Shown here: positions 15,933-23,513 of the stretch, one piece after another
How positions within the stretch are numbered: the first letter of the stretch is position 1
How the letters are laid out: each line of letters starts with the position of its first letter
Origin: Kmv42 sp040757455
GTDB lineage: Bacteria; Nitrospirota; Thermodesulfovibrionia; Thermodesulfovibrionales; SM23-35
Assembly: GCA_040757455.1 (NCBI GenBank)
Contig: JBFLXE010000010.1
Coordinates: 1 to 31,248, forward strand
Length of the DNA: 31,248 nucleotides
Reading direction: 5' to 3'
Notes under the pieces: model-generated
What the model was told of the DNA's origin: nothing
Databases searched by the model: none
The model's input: the letters and a program-made list of their open reading frames with translations, nothing else
Position numbers and translations under genes: made by a program

Positions 15933-16825
15933 GAATCCCGGCTGAAGTTTTTATGAAAAAGAAACAATGGTTTATTGACAAAGACAGCGAAAATCGATGG
16001 ATTTGCCACAAGACAAAAGGACTCTTGTTATCGAAAAAAACCCGGTTTCAGAAAGTGGAAATCTTCGACACCTATGCTTTCGGACGTATGATCATTCTTG
16101 ATGGCAAAATTCAGTCTGCCGAGAAAGATGAATTTATTTATCATGAGGCACTGGTACATCCTTCAATGATTATGCATCTTCGGCCCGAAAATATTTTGAT
16201 CCTGGGCGGAGGAGAAGGAGCGACCTTGCGGGAAGTTCTGAAGCATCCTTCCGTAAAGCATGTCTTTATGATAGATATAGACGGAGAATTTGTCGATATC
16301 TGCCGGAAACATCTTGAAACGTGGCATCTGAATTCGTTCAATGACCCAAGGGTCAAACTGTTTATTGCCGACGCATATGATTTCATCAGGAAAACAAATG
16401 CGCAGTATGACGTGGTCATTGCTGATATCAGTGATCCTCTTGAAGAAGGGCCGGCCGTGCGAATCTATACAGAAAGATTCTATTCAATGGTCAGAAAAGT
16501 GTTGAAACATGACGGCATATTCGTCACTCACGCTACAAATGTTGACTATCCCGGATATGAAGGGGTGTGCAGCAGGGTGGTGAAAGCTCTCGGAAGAATC
16601 TTTCCGAAGTATGCGTTCTATTATGAATATATCCCAAGTTTTGGTACGCTATGGGGATTTGCAATCGGCTCCCTCGAGTATGCGCCTGACGGCTTATCTC
16701 CGGGTCTTGTGAAAAAGAGACTGTTGGCGAGGAAACTGGAGGATCTGAGCTACTACAATCCCGAAACCCACCAGAGAATTTTTTCTCTCTCAAAGCCTGT
16801 GAAGAGATTCTTGGAATTGGATTAA
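15926..16825 (+). CDS. Second aminopropyltransferase, ACL5/thermospermine-synthase type
   Basis: This is a paralogue of the preceding gene but clearly of another subgroup. The N-terminal WFIDKDSENRWICHK, LDGKIQSAEKDEFIYHEALVHP, GGGEGAT (94-100) with LREVLKHPSV, DISDPLEEGPAVRIYTERFY (167-186) and IPSFGTLWGF (236-245) closely follow plant ACL5 and related prokaryotic enzymes. Those add aminopropyl groups to spermidine to give thermospermine or longer polyamines. The start could be GTG at 15926, GTG at 15929 or ATG at 15953; none has a strong ribosome site, and the overlap with speE suggests coupling. Product identity (thermospermine, spermine or other) is inference. Confidence 0.85.
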   Translation: MVRIPAEVFMKKKQWFIDKDSENRWICHKTKGLLLSKKTRFQKVEIFDTYAFGRMIILDGKIQSAEKDEFIYHEALVHPSMIMHLRPENILILGGGEGATLREVLKHPSVKHVFMIDIDGEFVDICRKHLETWHLNSFNDPRVKLFIADAYDFIRKTNAQYDVVIADISDPLEEGPAVRIYTERFYSMVRKVLKHDGIFVTHATNVDYPGYEGVCSRVVKALGRIFPKYAFYYEYIPSFGTLWGFAIGSLEYAPDGLSPGLVKKRLLARKLEDLSYYNPETHQRIFSLSKPVKRFLELD

Positions 16826-16854
16826 GACGGAATTTGCCTCTAAAATCCCGATTT

Positions 16855-16990
16855 TGTCATTGTCCGTCCGCCTGGAGCGGATGACCGGACAATCCACACT
16901 TCGACAGGCTCAGGGTGACTATTGTCATGGTGAGCTTGTCGAACCATGGATTCCCCGATCCCTCCAAAAAGACGGCGGGCAAGCAAGTCG
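16855..16990. repeat. Composite palindromic repeat island B
   Basis: Three pieces are joined. The first is a TCCGC-CTGGA-GCGGA hairpin (16867-16881) with outer GTCCG/CGGAC arms. The second is a long imperfect inverted repeat, TTCGACAGGCTCAGGG (16900-16915) against TGGTGAGCTTGTCGAA (16929-16943). The third is a 26-bp piece (16959-16984) that recurs in perfect inverted orientation at 18411-18436. Most of the first two pieces recurs as a direct copy at 18439-18500. It fills the gap between the polyamine genes and fmdB. Confidence 0.8.
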
Positions 16991-17050
16991 GAGAATGATA
17001 TATATATGACGCATAATTTAATTTTTAGTTTTTAAACAGGCTTTAAGTGG

Positions 17051-17056
17051 TATAAT
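17051..17056 (+). promoter_or_regulatory. Likely -10 box (TATAAT) for fmdB
   Basis: A perfect TATAAT stands 44 nt before the fmdB ATG, leaving room for a short leader and the GGAGGTG ribosome site. No good -35 hexamer is seen at 16-18 nt; only AT-rich TTTTTAAA sequence lies upstream. It would start a new transcript downstream of repeat island B. Confidence 0.45.
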
Positions 17057-17094
17057 AAAACGATTTTTCGATTTTTTATGGAGGTGTTCGGATA

Positions 17095-17358
17095 ATGCCC
17101 ATTTACGAATATGAATGCACGAATTGTGGTAAGCAGTGTGAGGTGTTGCAGAAATTCAACGAGGAGCCATTGCGGACCTGCCCGGAATGTGGTGGTTATA
17201 TGCATAAGTTAATCTCCCAGACTTCTTTTGTCCTCAAGGGAACAGGCTGGTATGTTACTGACTATGCCCGGGCTGAGAGAAAGAGGGCGGAAGAGAAAGA
17301 AAAAGGCAAATCTGATACAAAAAAAGAGGCAAAGACAGAAACTGCAGCAAAAAATTAA
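17095..17358 (+). CDS. FmdB-family zinc-ribbon regulatory protein
   Basis: The N-terminal 45 residues match the FmdB/CxxC_CxxC_SSSS family: MPIYEYECTNCG with Cys8/Cys11 and CPEC with Cys29/Cys32, forming a zinc ribbon, followed by the typical FVLKGTGWYVTDYA. The C-terminal third is a highly charged Lys/Glu tail, as in many relatives. The family is widespread and its role is poorly known; fmdB itself was proposed as a regulator of formamidase genes. A strong GGAGGTG site precedes the ATG. The stop overlaps the next start by one base. Confidence 0.9.
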   Translation: MPIYEYECTNCGKQCEVLQKFNEEPLRTCPECGGYMHKLISQTSFVLKGTGWYVTDYARAERKRAEEKEKGKSDTKKEAKTETAAKN

Positions 17359-18122
17359 TGATAAATCCTCATGTCCACATTCCGTATGAGAGGATCGAGG
17401 AGCATCTCCATTTTATAAGAGAAAACCGTCTTAATCTGGAAATCTTTTTCTCTTCATATCTCCTTGATACACTGAATGACTCGCATATTCACAGACTTAA
17501 AGAAAGGCTTGACTATGACCCCTCTCTTACCATTCATGCCCCGTACATGGATCTTTCTCCCGGTGCAGTCGACTCGAAGGTCAGGGCTATTACTGTCGAA
17601 AGGTTTTCGCAAGTCTTCGATATTGCAGGAATTCTGAGACCAAAGGTTATCGTTTTTCACTCAGGCTATGAGAAATGGAAATATGCATACCGTGTTGACA
17701 TCTGGCTTGAGGGGAGTCTGAAGACATGGCTTCCCTTTGTTCAAAGCGCAAGGGAGATAGACGTTAAAATAGCGATAGAAAATGTTTTTGAAGATGAGCC
17801 GGGGAACCTCAGGATGCTTATGGGGGAGATAAACTCCGGGCGGTTCGGCATCTGTTTCGATACAGGACATTTCAATCTATTTTCAAGGGAACCTCTTGAT
17901 GAGTGGTTGAGGCAGCTTAAGCCTTATATAATGGAGCTGCATCTCCATGATAACAACAGGACCTTTGACGACCATTTTGCCATCGGAGATGGCTCATTCG
18001 ATTTCAAGACCCTTTTTTTATCTCTGAAAGAAAAAAATATTGTTTATACTATCGAGGTTCATTCTGCCGAAGGAGTCGCTAAAAGCATGCAGAGATTAAA
18101 AGAATATTGGCAATCCCAATAA
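17358..18122 (+). CDS. Xylose-isomerase-like TIM-barrel protein (sugar isomerase/AP endonuclease 2 family)
   Basis: The fold is shared by sugar phosphate isomerases/epimerases and endonuclease IV. Candidate metal ligands appear in order along the barrel: His in SLTIHAPYMDLSPG, His in VIVFHSGY, Glu in IAIENVFED, Asp and His in CFDTGHFNL, His in MELHLHDNN, and Glu in TIEVHS. The pattern AIENV...DTGH...HLHDN...IGDG is typical of the epimerase/isomerase branch. At 254 aa it is a standard single-domain member. Its ATG overlaps the fmdB stop (TAATG). The substrate is unknown, and the fmdB neighbour gives no clear hint. Confidence 0.83.
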   Translation: MINPHVHIPYERIEEHLHFIRENRLNLEIFFSSYLLDTLNDSHIHRLKERLDYDPSLTIHAPYMDLSPGAVDSKVRAITVERFSQVFDIAGILRPKVIVFHSGYEKWKYAYRVDIWLEGSLKTWLPFVQSAREIDVKIAIENVFEDEPGNLRMLMGEINSGRFGICFDTGHFNLFSREPLDEWLRQLKPYIMELHLHDNNRTFDDHFAIGDGSFDFKTLFLSLKEKNIVYTIEVHSAEGVAKSMQRLKEYWQSQ

Positions 18123-18124
18123 TA

Positions 18125-18264
18125 CCCAAATCCAGCGATAACAATAATAATGACTTATATGTAAAGTCATTGCCATCCGCCTGAGGCGGGGTGGCAATCT
18201 CACTACAAGAGACGAGATTGCTTCGTTTCACTTGCAATGACAGTTTTTTGTCGCTGGATTTGGG
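18125..18264. repeat. MITE-like element C, 140 bp with 14-bp perfect terminal inverted repeats
   Basis: The ends CCCAAATCCAGCGA (18125-18138) and TCGCTGGATTTGGG (18251-18264) are exact inverted copies. Inside are a GTCATTGC/GCAATGAC pair (18166-18173, 18234-18241), a TTGCCA/TGGCAA pair enclosing CCGCC-TGA-GGCGG (18170-18197), and a GCAATCTC/GAGATTGC pair (18194-18201, 18214-18221). There is no coding capacity. It begins 2 nt after the stop of the TIM-barrel gene. Confidence 0.8.
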
Positions 18265-18626
18265 AATTGTTTATCCCTCACCCTTATCCTATGCCTGCAG
18301 GAGTAGTTCATTTACAATCTGTGACCAATCTGTGACTTCCTGAGTGGTATCCTTAAAAATTAATTGATGCAAATGTAATGATCCTAGTCGGCTTATATGT
18401 CATCCGGTTTGCTTGCCCGCCGTCTTTTTGGAGGGACTGGACAATCCACCCTTGACAGGCTCAGGGTGACTTGTCATGGCGAGCTTGTCGAACCATGGAT
18501 GCTCTCTACGAGTCGTAGACCGATCGAGTCGGGGAATGGCAGATTATTTAAGCATAGTATATGGACAAGCACTAATTATGTAGGATTCAATAAACTTGGA
18601 CAAAGAAAGGATTTTAGTAAATCATT
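18265..18626. repeat. Gap with composite palindromic repeat island D (about 18400-18540)
   Basis: Positions 18265-18400 hold nothing I recognise. From 18411 the 26-bp piece of island B appears inverted (18411-18436), followed by a direct copy of the B palindrome (GGACAATCCAC, GACAGGCTCAGGG, GAGCTTGTCGAACCATGGAT; 18439-18500). A GAGTCGTAGACCGATCGAGTCGG tail follows, split here as GAGTCGTAGACC (18510-18521) and GATCGAGTCGG (18522-18532). An 83-codon ORF across it is a by-product of the repeat. Positions 18541-18626 are plain AT-rich sequence before the next small ORF. Confidence 0.75.
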
Positions 18627-18812
18627 ATGGGCTCTGGTAAATGTATGATCTGTGGGCTGAAGACGTTCGAAGGAGGCATATGCGCTTTATGCAGGGCTGG
18701 CATTACTCAATTGCATCAGGACTTAATAGAATCGCTTCGCCACGATAAGGAATTATGCCTTCTGAAGAAATTAAAGGCATCCAGTAAGCGTAAGAAATTT
18801 TCTTTGAATTAA
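18627..18812 (+). CDS. Tiny four-cysteine (zinc-finger-like) protein, 61 aa
   Basis: Two CxxC pairs, Cys6/Cys9 and Cys19/Cys22, are spaced like a small zinc knuckle, followed by an amphipathic helix (THQ-type stretch ITQLHQDLIESLRHD) and a very basic tail. I do not recognise a named family. The only ribosome-site candidate, AAAGGA at 18607-18612, lies too far (about 15 nt) from the ATG. It ends 24 nt before the convergent methyltransferase gene. The cysteine pattern favours a real gene; the weak start and repeat-rich surroundings count against it. Confidence 0.5.
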   Translation: MGSGKCMICGLKTFEGGICALCRAGITQLHQDLIESLRHDKELCLLKKLKASSKRKKFSLN

Positions 18813-18836
18813 AACTGAAATTTTCGAAACAGAGGT

Positions 18837-19955
18837 TCAGAGCCCGTCTTTCTGGTTCCTTATCGAAAATCCTCTTAGCTCAGGGGTCTCGATCCCTTTA
18901 CACTGAATCATCACCTTGTGCGTCTCCCCGAACGTTCCGGGCATGATCAATCTTTTGATTTTTGCAACCTCGAAAAGATAGTCATTGTGATTCCCGGCAA
19001 GTTCCTTGATTACCTCGTCAATCCCCAGAGAAACAAGGAAGGCGCCTTGCTGACAAAACCCAAGAGTCTGAAAACCGGCTTCTTCTCCCCATTTCTTAAG
19101 AGAAGAAAAATTGACATGGGCAGTAATGTCCTGTGCACCAATATTCTGGTAGGGGTCTTCGCTCACTTGATGCCTGTAATAGCAAAGAAGTGTTCCCCTG
19201 TTTCTTTCCTCGGCATAATATTCCCTGGCGGGATATCCATAATCGATAGTCATGATAAATCCCTCAGAAAGGGTCTCGTTGACCATTTTGAGCCAGTCTC
19301 TTATCTTCAGGTTGATCTCTGTCCTGTATCCTCTTGGTAGTCCCAGATTAAATTCATCAAGATATCTGAATAAGGCTTCAGTAGTCGGATGTCCCTTTAT
19401 TTCGACTAATTTTTGGTCATCGTGGGTCACATAAACCTCTTTGAGGTCATCTTCCATTATGACAATATGAACGGGAAAGGAATCCAGAAGTTCATTCGAT
19501 ATAACACAGCCCTTAATATTCCGCAGCTTTTGCAGATCCGGTACCCACTTTACCCTGTCTTCGTACTCCCTGAGTAAATTCATCTGTTTCTTTTGTAGAA
19601 AGGGATTTCTTTCAACTATTGCATATGTAAAAGAACTTGAAATACGCTTTTTGACGAAATAGCTCATGATATCCAGGCACATGTATCCTTGGCCTGCACC
19701 GGGTTCAACAATGAAAAAATCTGAAGGTCTTCCCATGATCTCCCACATTTCATGAATTTGACGGCCCATCATCACTCCGAAAACGGGATGAACATGATGA
19801 CTGGTGTAGAAATCGCCCGGCTTACCAATCTTTGTATTTTCGGACGCATAATAGCCGAGCCCCGGTTCATACAACGCCATCTCCATAAATGTCTCAAAAG
19901 TAATAGGGCCTTCCCTTTCAATTTTTTCTATAATTTTTTGTTCGAGTAAATTCAT
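18837..19955 (-). CDS. MidA/NDUFAF7-like SAM-dependent methyltransferase (DUF185)
   Basis: The family includes the mitochondrial arginine methyltransferase NDUFAF7 that acts on complex I; bacterial roles are unclear. The N-terminus shows the hallmark EGPITFETFMEMALYEPGLGYYA and GDFYTSHHVHPVFG. The SAM-binding VEPGAGQGYM lies at about residues 83-92, with NELLDSFPVH and the C-terminal ITAHVNFSSLKKWGEEAGF. The length of 372 aa is normal. It is transcribed from just upstream of trkA, divergently, as a single gene. The methylation target cannot be read from context. Confidence 0.88.
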   Translation of the reverse strand: MNLLEQKIIEKIEREGPITFETFMEMALYEPGLGYYASENTKIGKPGDFYTSHHVHPVFGVMMGRQIHEMWEIMGRPSDFFIVEPGAGQGYMCLDIMSYFVKKRISSSFTYAIVERNPFLQKKQMNLLREYEDRVKWVPDLQKLRNIKGCVISNELLDSFPVHIVIMEDDLKEVYVTHDDQKLVEIKGHPTTEALFRYLDEFNLGLPRGYRTEINLKIRDWLKMVNETLSEGFIMTIDYGYPAREYYAEERNRGTLLCYYRHQVSEDPYQNIGAQDITAHVNFSSLKKWGEEAGFQTLGFCQQGAFLVSLGIDEVIKELAGNHNDYLFEVAKIKRLIMPGTFGETHKVMIQCKGIETPELRGFSIRNQKDGL

Positions 19956-20067
19956 AGCGAACTCTGTTTCAATGACACGTTGAGCGTCATTGACCTGAAA
20001 AACATCATGATTGAAATTTTACCTATTGCCGCACGCAGTTGACAAGCCATCGAAACTGATCCAATTG

Positions 20068-20076
20068 TGATATAAT
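20068..20076 (+). promoter_or_regulatory. Extended -10 promoter of trkA, implying a leaderless mRNA
   Basis: TGATATAAT combines a perfect TATAAT (20071-20076) with the extended TG motif one base before it. Transcription would begin about 6-7 nt later, at or next to the trkA ATG (20082). No ribosome site fits in the 5 nt between. A TTGACA at 20039-20044 is 26 nt away, too far to pair as a -35 box. Confidence 0.6.
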
Positions 20077-20081
20077 TTGCG

Positions 20082-21419
20082 ATGCGAGTTATTATCGTCG
20101 GAGCGGGTGAAGTAGGATATCAAATAGCTAAATTCCTTTCTCTTGAGCCCCTAGATGTAGTTGTCGTAGATAAGGACAGAGATAAACTGAGACGTATTGC
20201 AGAAGAGATCGATGTAGCTGTCATCGAAGGTGAGGGGGGTAACCCGTCAACTCTTAAAGAGGCTGAGGCAGACAAGGCCGACATTCTCCTGGCGGTAACT
20301 GACAGAGACGAGACAAATATGATCGCCTGTCTGCTCGCAAAGGCAATGTTTGGTATCCCGAGAAAGATCGCCCGCATCAGGAATCCTGAGTATTTTCGCA
20401 ATGAAAAACTCCTCGGCCCTGAGAATCTCGATATTGATCCTGCCATCAACCCTGAGCTCGAGATCGCAAAAGCAGTCGTAAGACTCCTGGAGGTCCCCTC
20501 GGCGACGGACGTGGAAGAATTTGAGGGCGGTCTGGTGAAGGTCGTGGGATACAAGATAATGGAAGGTTCCCCTTTAATCAGTAAGACACTGCAGAGGCTC
20601 GGTGCGACTCTGCCCAAAAAGCTTCTGATAGGAATAATCGTGAGAGACGACATAACGGTTATCCCCACGGGCAGCGATGCATTGAAAGCAGGAGATATAA
20701 TATATATGCCCATAAGAAGGGAAGATATTGAGGATACACTTGCTCTTCTGGGCGTACCTGCAAAACCCGTTAGGAAGGTTATGTTATTGGGCGGAGGAAG
20801 GACCGGTTATTATGTAGCTTCTTCAATCGAACACAAGTCTGATGTCAAGATAATCGAGAAAGATGCCGAAAGATGCAAGTTTTTGAGCAAGAATCTCAAG
20901 AAGGCACTGGTACTTCATGCAGATGCAACGGAGCAGAAGATGCTCGTTGAAGAGAACGTCGGCGGTATGGATGCCTTTGTAGCAGTGTCAAACAATGACG
21001 AGCTGAACATAATGGTGTCGCTTCTGGCGAAGAAATCCGGTGCCAGAAAGACGATAGCCGTCGTCAACAAAACAGACTATGTGACTCTCGCTCACAGCCT
21101 TGGCCTCCAGGCCGTCCTGAGCCCGAGACTTATTACTGCAAGCACAATACTGAGGTACGTAAGAAGGGGCGACATCATCTCTTTAACTGCAATAGCCGAG
21201 GCCAATGCAGAGATTATCGAAGGTAGGATCAGTAAGACCTCGCCTCTTGCCGGAAAGAAGCTTGTTCAGGTGCAGCCAAAAGCTTCTGTAATCGGAGCGA
21301 TTATCAGAGGTGAAAACGTGATCATCCCCTCAGGCTCTGATACACTCGTGGAGGGGGATAAATTAATTATCTTTACCCTAAGGGAGTCTATCAAAGAAGT
21401 AGAAAAAATCCTTCTATGA
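20082..21419 (+). CDS. trkA: Trk potassium uptake system, NAD-binding subunit TrkA
   Basis: TrkA is the cytoplasmic regulatory ring that gates the TrkH channel in response to nucleotides. Two RCK units are arranged in tandem. The first has GAGEVGYQIA (7-16) with the acidic VVDKD after strand 2, then a TrkA-C domain; the second has GGGRTGYYVA (about 235) with IIEKD and a second TrkA-C ending in the typical GDKLIIFTLRESIKEVEKIL. The length of 445 aa is standard. The ATG at 20082 fits the family N-terminus exactly, yet no ribosome site precedes it. trkH starts 16 nt after the stop. Confidence 0.95.
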   Translation: MRVIIVGAGEVGYQIAKFLSLEPLDVVVVDKDRDKLRRIAEEIDVAVIEGEGGNPSTLKEAEADKADILLAVTDRDETNMIACLLAKAMFGIPRKIARIRNPEYFRNEKLLGPENLDIDPAINPELEIAKAVVRLLEVPSATDVEEFEGGLVKVVGYKIMEGSPLISKTLQRLGATLPKKLLIGIIVRDDITVIPTGSDALKAGDIIYMPIRREDIEDTLALLGVPAKPVRKVMLLGGGRTGYYVASSIEHKSDVKIIEKDAERCKFLSKNLKKALVLHADATEQKMLVEENVGGMDAFVAVSNNDELNIMVSLLAKKSGARKTIAVVNKTDYVTLAHSLGLQAVLSPRLITASTILRYVRRGDIISLTAIAEANAEIIEGRISKTSPLAGKKLVQVQPKASVIGAIIRGENVIIPSGSDTLVEGDKLIIFTLRESIKEVEKILL

Positions 21420-21435
21420 CGTTTCATCACATAAG

Positions 21436-22884
21436 ATGAATATTAGGCTGATATTGAATTTCATAGGAGTTGTCCTCACATTCATCTCTTTTTTTATGAT
21501 ATTTCCCCTGATTGTTTCATTTATATACGAACAACCGGACAAACTCCCCCTGATCTGGTCATTCGCTATCACATTAGCTACGGGATTAATACTGTATGTT
21601 TCAACGAAAAGACATGAAAGAGAAGACGTTAGACACAGAGAGGCTTTTGTCATTGTTACTTCTGCCTGGGTTATTATGTCTCTCTTCAGTTGCATCCCCT
21701 TTCTGCTATCCGGGACTTTCGCTTCCTTTACAGACGCCTATTTTGAGTCAATGGCCGGATTCACGACGACCGGTGCTTCTGTCCTTAATGACATAAGTGC
21801 CGCGCCAAGAGGCGTTCTCTTCTGGAGAAGCATGACGCAGTGGATCGGGGGGATGGGAATTATCGTTTTTGCCCTTGCCATACTTCCGTTACTGGGTACA
21901 GGCGGAATGCAGCTTTTCAGAGCAGAGGTCCCCGAGATAAGCGTGGACAAGCTGCGGCCGCGCATCATTGATACAGCCAAGGCATTATGGCTGATTTATT
22001 TATCTCTTACCGCGGCAGACGCTGTCCTTCTCTATATAGCTGGAATGGATTTTTATGATGCATTATGTCATGCCTTCACCACTATGGCAACCGGTGGTTT
22101 CTCAACAAAAAACGCGAGTATAGGACATTTCGATAGTGCGGCAATTGATTACATAACGGGTTTTTTCATGCTTCTATCGGGCGTTAACTATTCACTCTAT
22201 TTTTACGTTTTTAAAGGAAGTTTTTCGAAGCTGTGGACGAGTGATGAGTTCAGATTCTATATTACGGTAGCAGCCATCTCCACTCTTCTCATAACTCTGG
22301 GAATATGGAGGTCTTCCTATGAATCCATCGCCGAATCGTTCAGATATTCTTTCTTTCAGGTAATTTCGATCATGACAACTACAGGATATGCGACAGCGGA
22401 CTTTGAACAATGGGCTCCTCTTGCCCAGGCGTTGCTGATCATATTAATGTTTTTTGGCGGTATGATTGGCTCGACCGGCGGAGGAATCAAACAGGTGAGG
22501 ATCTTGCTTATGATAAGACAGGGTTTCAGAGAGATGAATCAATTGATACATCCGAGGGCCGTTACATCTGTAAAGCTCGATGATAAATTTCTGGATAAAG
22601 AGATTCTGGGTAGTATATGGGGACTAGTTTTCCTATTTCTTGGGGTATGTGCGGTAGCGACAGTCGGAATGGCTGCCATGGGGATAGATATCATTACATC
22701 CACAACTACCGTGATCACGGCGATGTGCAATGTTGGCCCTGCCCTGGGAGAAGCAGGTCCTGCCGAGAACTTTGCTTCTTTACCTACAGCTGGAAAATGG
22801 ATCCTCATTTTCTGTATGCTCACGGGACGGCTGGAGGTCTATACCGTCTTGATACTCTTCGTTCCCCATTTCTGGAAGAAATAG
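21436..22884 (+). CDS. trkH: Trk potassium channel subunit TrkH
   Basis: This is the membrane pore through which potassium enters. The four pore loops of the K+ transporter superfamily are visible with their glycines: FTTTGAS, TTMATGGF, MTTTGYAT and CNVGPALG, separated by hydrophobic membrane segments. The GGMIGSTGGGIKQVRIL block and the C-terminal GRLEVYTVLILFVPHFW are also typical. At 482 aa it is complete. The ribosome site before the ATG is weak, and the 16-nt gap to trkA suggests one transcript. It ends 13 nt before the convergent dtd stop. Confidence 0.95.
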   Translation: MNIRLILNFIGVVLTFISFFMIFPLIVSFIYEQPDKLPLIWSFAITLATGLILYVSTKRHEREDVRHREAFVIVTSAWVIMSLFSCIPFLLSGTFASFTDAYFESMAGFTTTGASVLNDISAAPRGVLFWRSMTQWIGGMGIIVFALAILPLLGTGGMQLFRAEVPEISVDKLRPRIIDTAKALWLIYLSLTAADAVLLYIAGMDFYDALCHAFTTMATGGFSTKNASIGHFDSAAIDYITGFFMLLSGVNYSLYFYVFKGSFSKLWTSDEFRFYITVAAISTLLITLGIWRSSYESIAESFRYSFFQVISIMTTTGYATADFEQWAPLAQALLIILMFFGGMIGSTGGGIKQVRILLMIRQGFREMNQLIHPRAVTSVKLDDKFLDKEILGSIWGLVFLFLGVCAVATVGMAAMGIDIITSTTTVITAMCNVGPALGEAGPAENFASLPTAGKWILIFCMLTGRLEVYTVLILFVPHFWKK

Positions 22885-22897
22885 CTTCAAATCTCCT

Positions 22898-23341
22898 TTA
22901 TCTCCTTGAATCGAGGATAATCGTGACCGGGCCATCATTGGTCAGATGAACCTGCATATAGGCTCCGAAATCTCCTGTGGCGACTTTCAGACCATTTTCT
23001 CTTAACATGTCAATGAATCTCAAATACATTTCTTTGGCCTTTAGAGGTTCTTCGGCTTTGTCAAATGATGGACGGTTGCCTTTCCTGCAATCGGCGGAGA
23101 GTGTAAATTGCGAGATTACAAGGATTTCTCCGTTAACATCACGCACGGAGAGATTCATCTTTTTGTCAGCATCCTCGAAAATCCTCAGGTTTGTGATCTT
23201 CTTAACGATATATTCGACATCTTCTCTCGCATCTCCTTTTTCGACGCCAAGAAAAAGAAGAAACCCTCTGCCAATTTTTCCGACAGTCCTCCCACCCACC
23301 TCGACTTTTGCGCACGAAACCCGTTGAACCAATGCCTTCAT
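22898..23341 (-). CDS. dtd: D-aminoacyl-tRNA deacylase
   Basis: It removes D-amino acids, and glycine mischarged on tRNA-Ala, as a translation proofreading step. The two active-site blocks are clear: SQFTL (77-81) and NDGPVT (135-140), the second carrying the Gly-Pro pair that crosses the dimer interface. The N-terminus MKALVQRVSCAKVEVGG and total length of 147 aa are standard. It appears to be a single minus-strand gene; the next gene upstream, GH57, ends 172 nt away across a MITE-like element. Confidence 0.96.
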   Translation of the reverse strand: MKALVQRVSCAKVEVGGRTVGKIGRGFLLFLGVEKGDAREDVEYIVKKITNLRIFEDADKKMNLSVRDVNGEILVISQFTLSADCRKGNRPSFDKAEEPLKAKEMYLRFIDMLRENGLKVATGDFGAYMQVHLTNDGPVTIILDSRR

Positions 23342-23372
23342 TTTATTAGCTCATATTATTTACACATGTGAT

Positions 23373-23478
23373 TTTGGGATATGGTATTCGAGCGGATTTA
23401 AATTCTTTCAATGAATGAATCTACCCCGCAGATCCGCCGCAGGCGGATCGAGAATGAGCGAGAATACTATATCCCAAA
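23373..23478. repeat. MITE-like element E, 106 bp with 17-bp terminal inverted repeats
   Basis: The ends TTTGGGATATGGTATTC (23373-23389) and GAATACTATATCCCAAA (23462-23478) pair with one mismatch. The middle has a perfect 8-bp hairpin, GATCCGCC-GCA-GGCGGATC (23431-23449), sharing the CCGCC/GGCGG core of the other dispersed palindromes. There is no ORF. It lies between dtd and the GH57 gene, where it could also end the GH57 transcript. Confidence 0.75.
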
Positions 23479-23513
23479 TTTTTCCGATGGATTTGTAGCA
23501 ATTTCTATGAGTA

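Noticed and set aside
284..18331. 15-mer ATCTGTGACCAATCT shared by 284-298 and 18317-18331
   Set aside because: A single exact 15-mer match in about 31 kb on both strands is near the chance expectation, and the flanks do not match.
18397..18648. 83-codon plus-strand ORF
   Set aside because: It is read straight through a copied palindromic repeat island; the same type of peptide (GELVEPW...) arises wherever this repeat is translated, and there is no ribosome site.
20039..20076. TTGACA plus TATAAT as a normal promoter for trkA
   Set aside because: The spacer is 26 nt, too long for sigma-70 pairing; the extended -10 explains the site better.
20120..20713. 197-codon ORF antisense to trkA
   Set aside because: Serine-rich, repetitive translation opposite a well-conserved gene; typical shadow frame.
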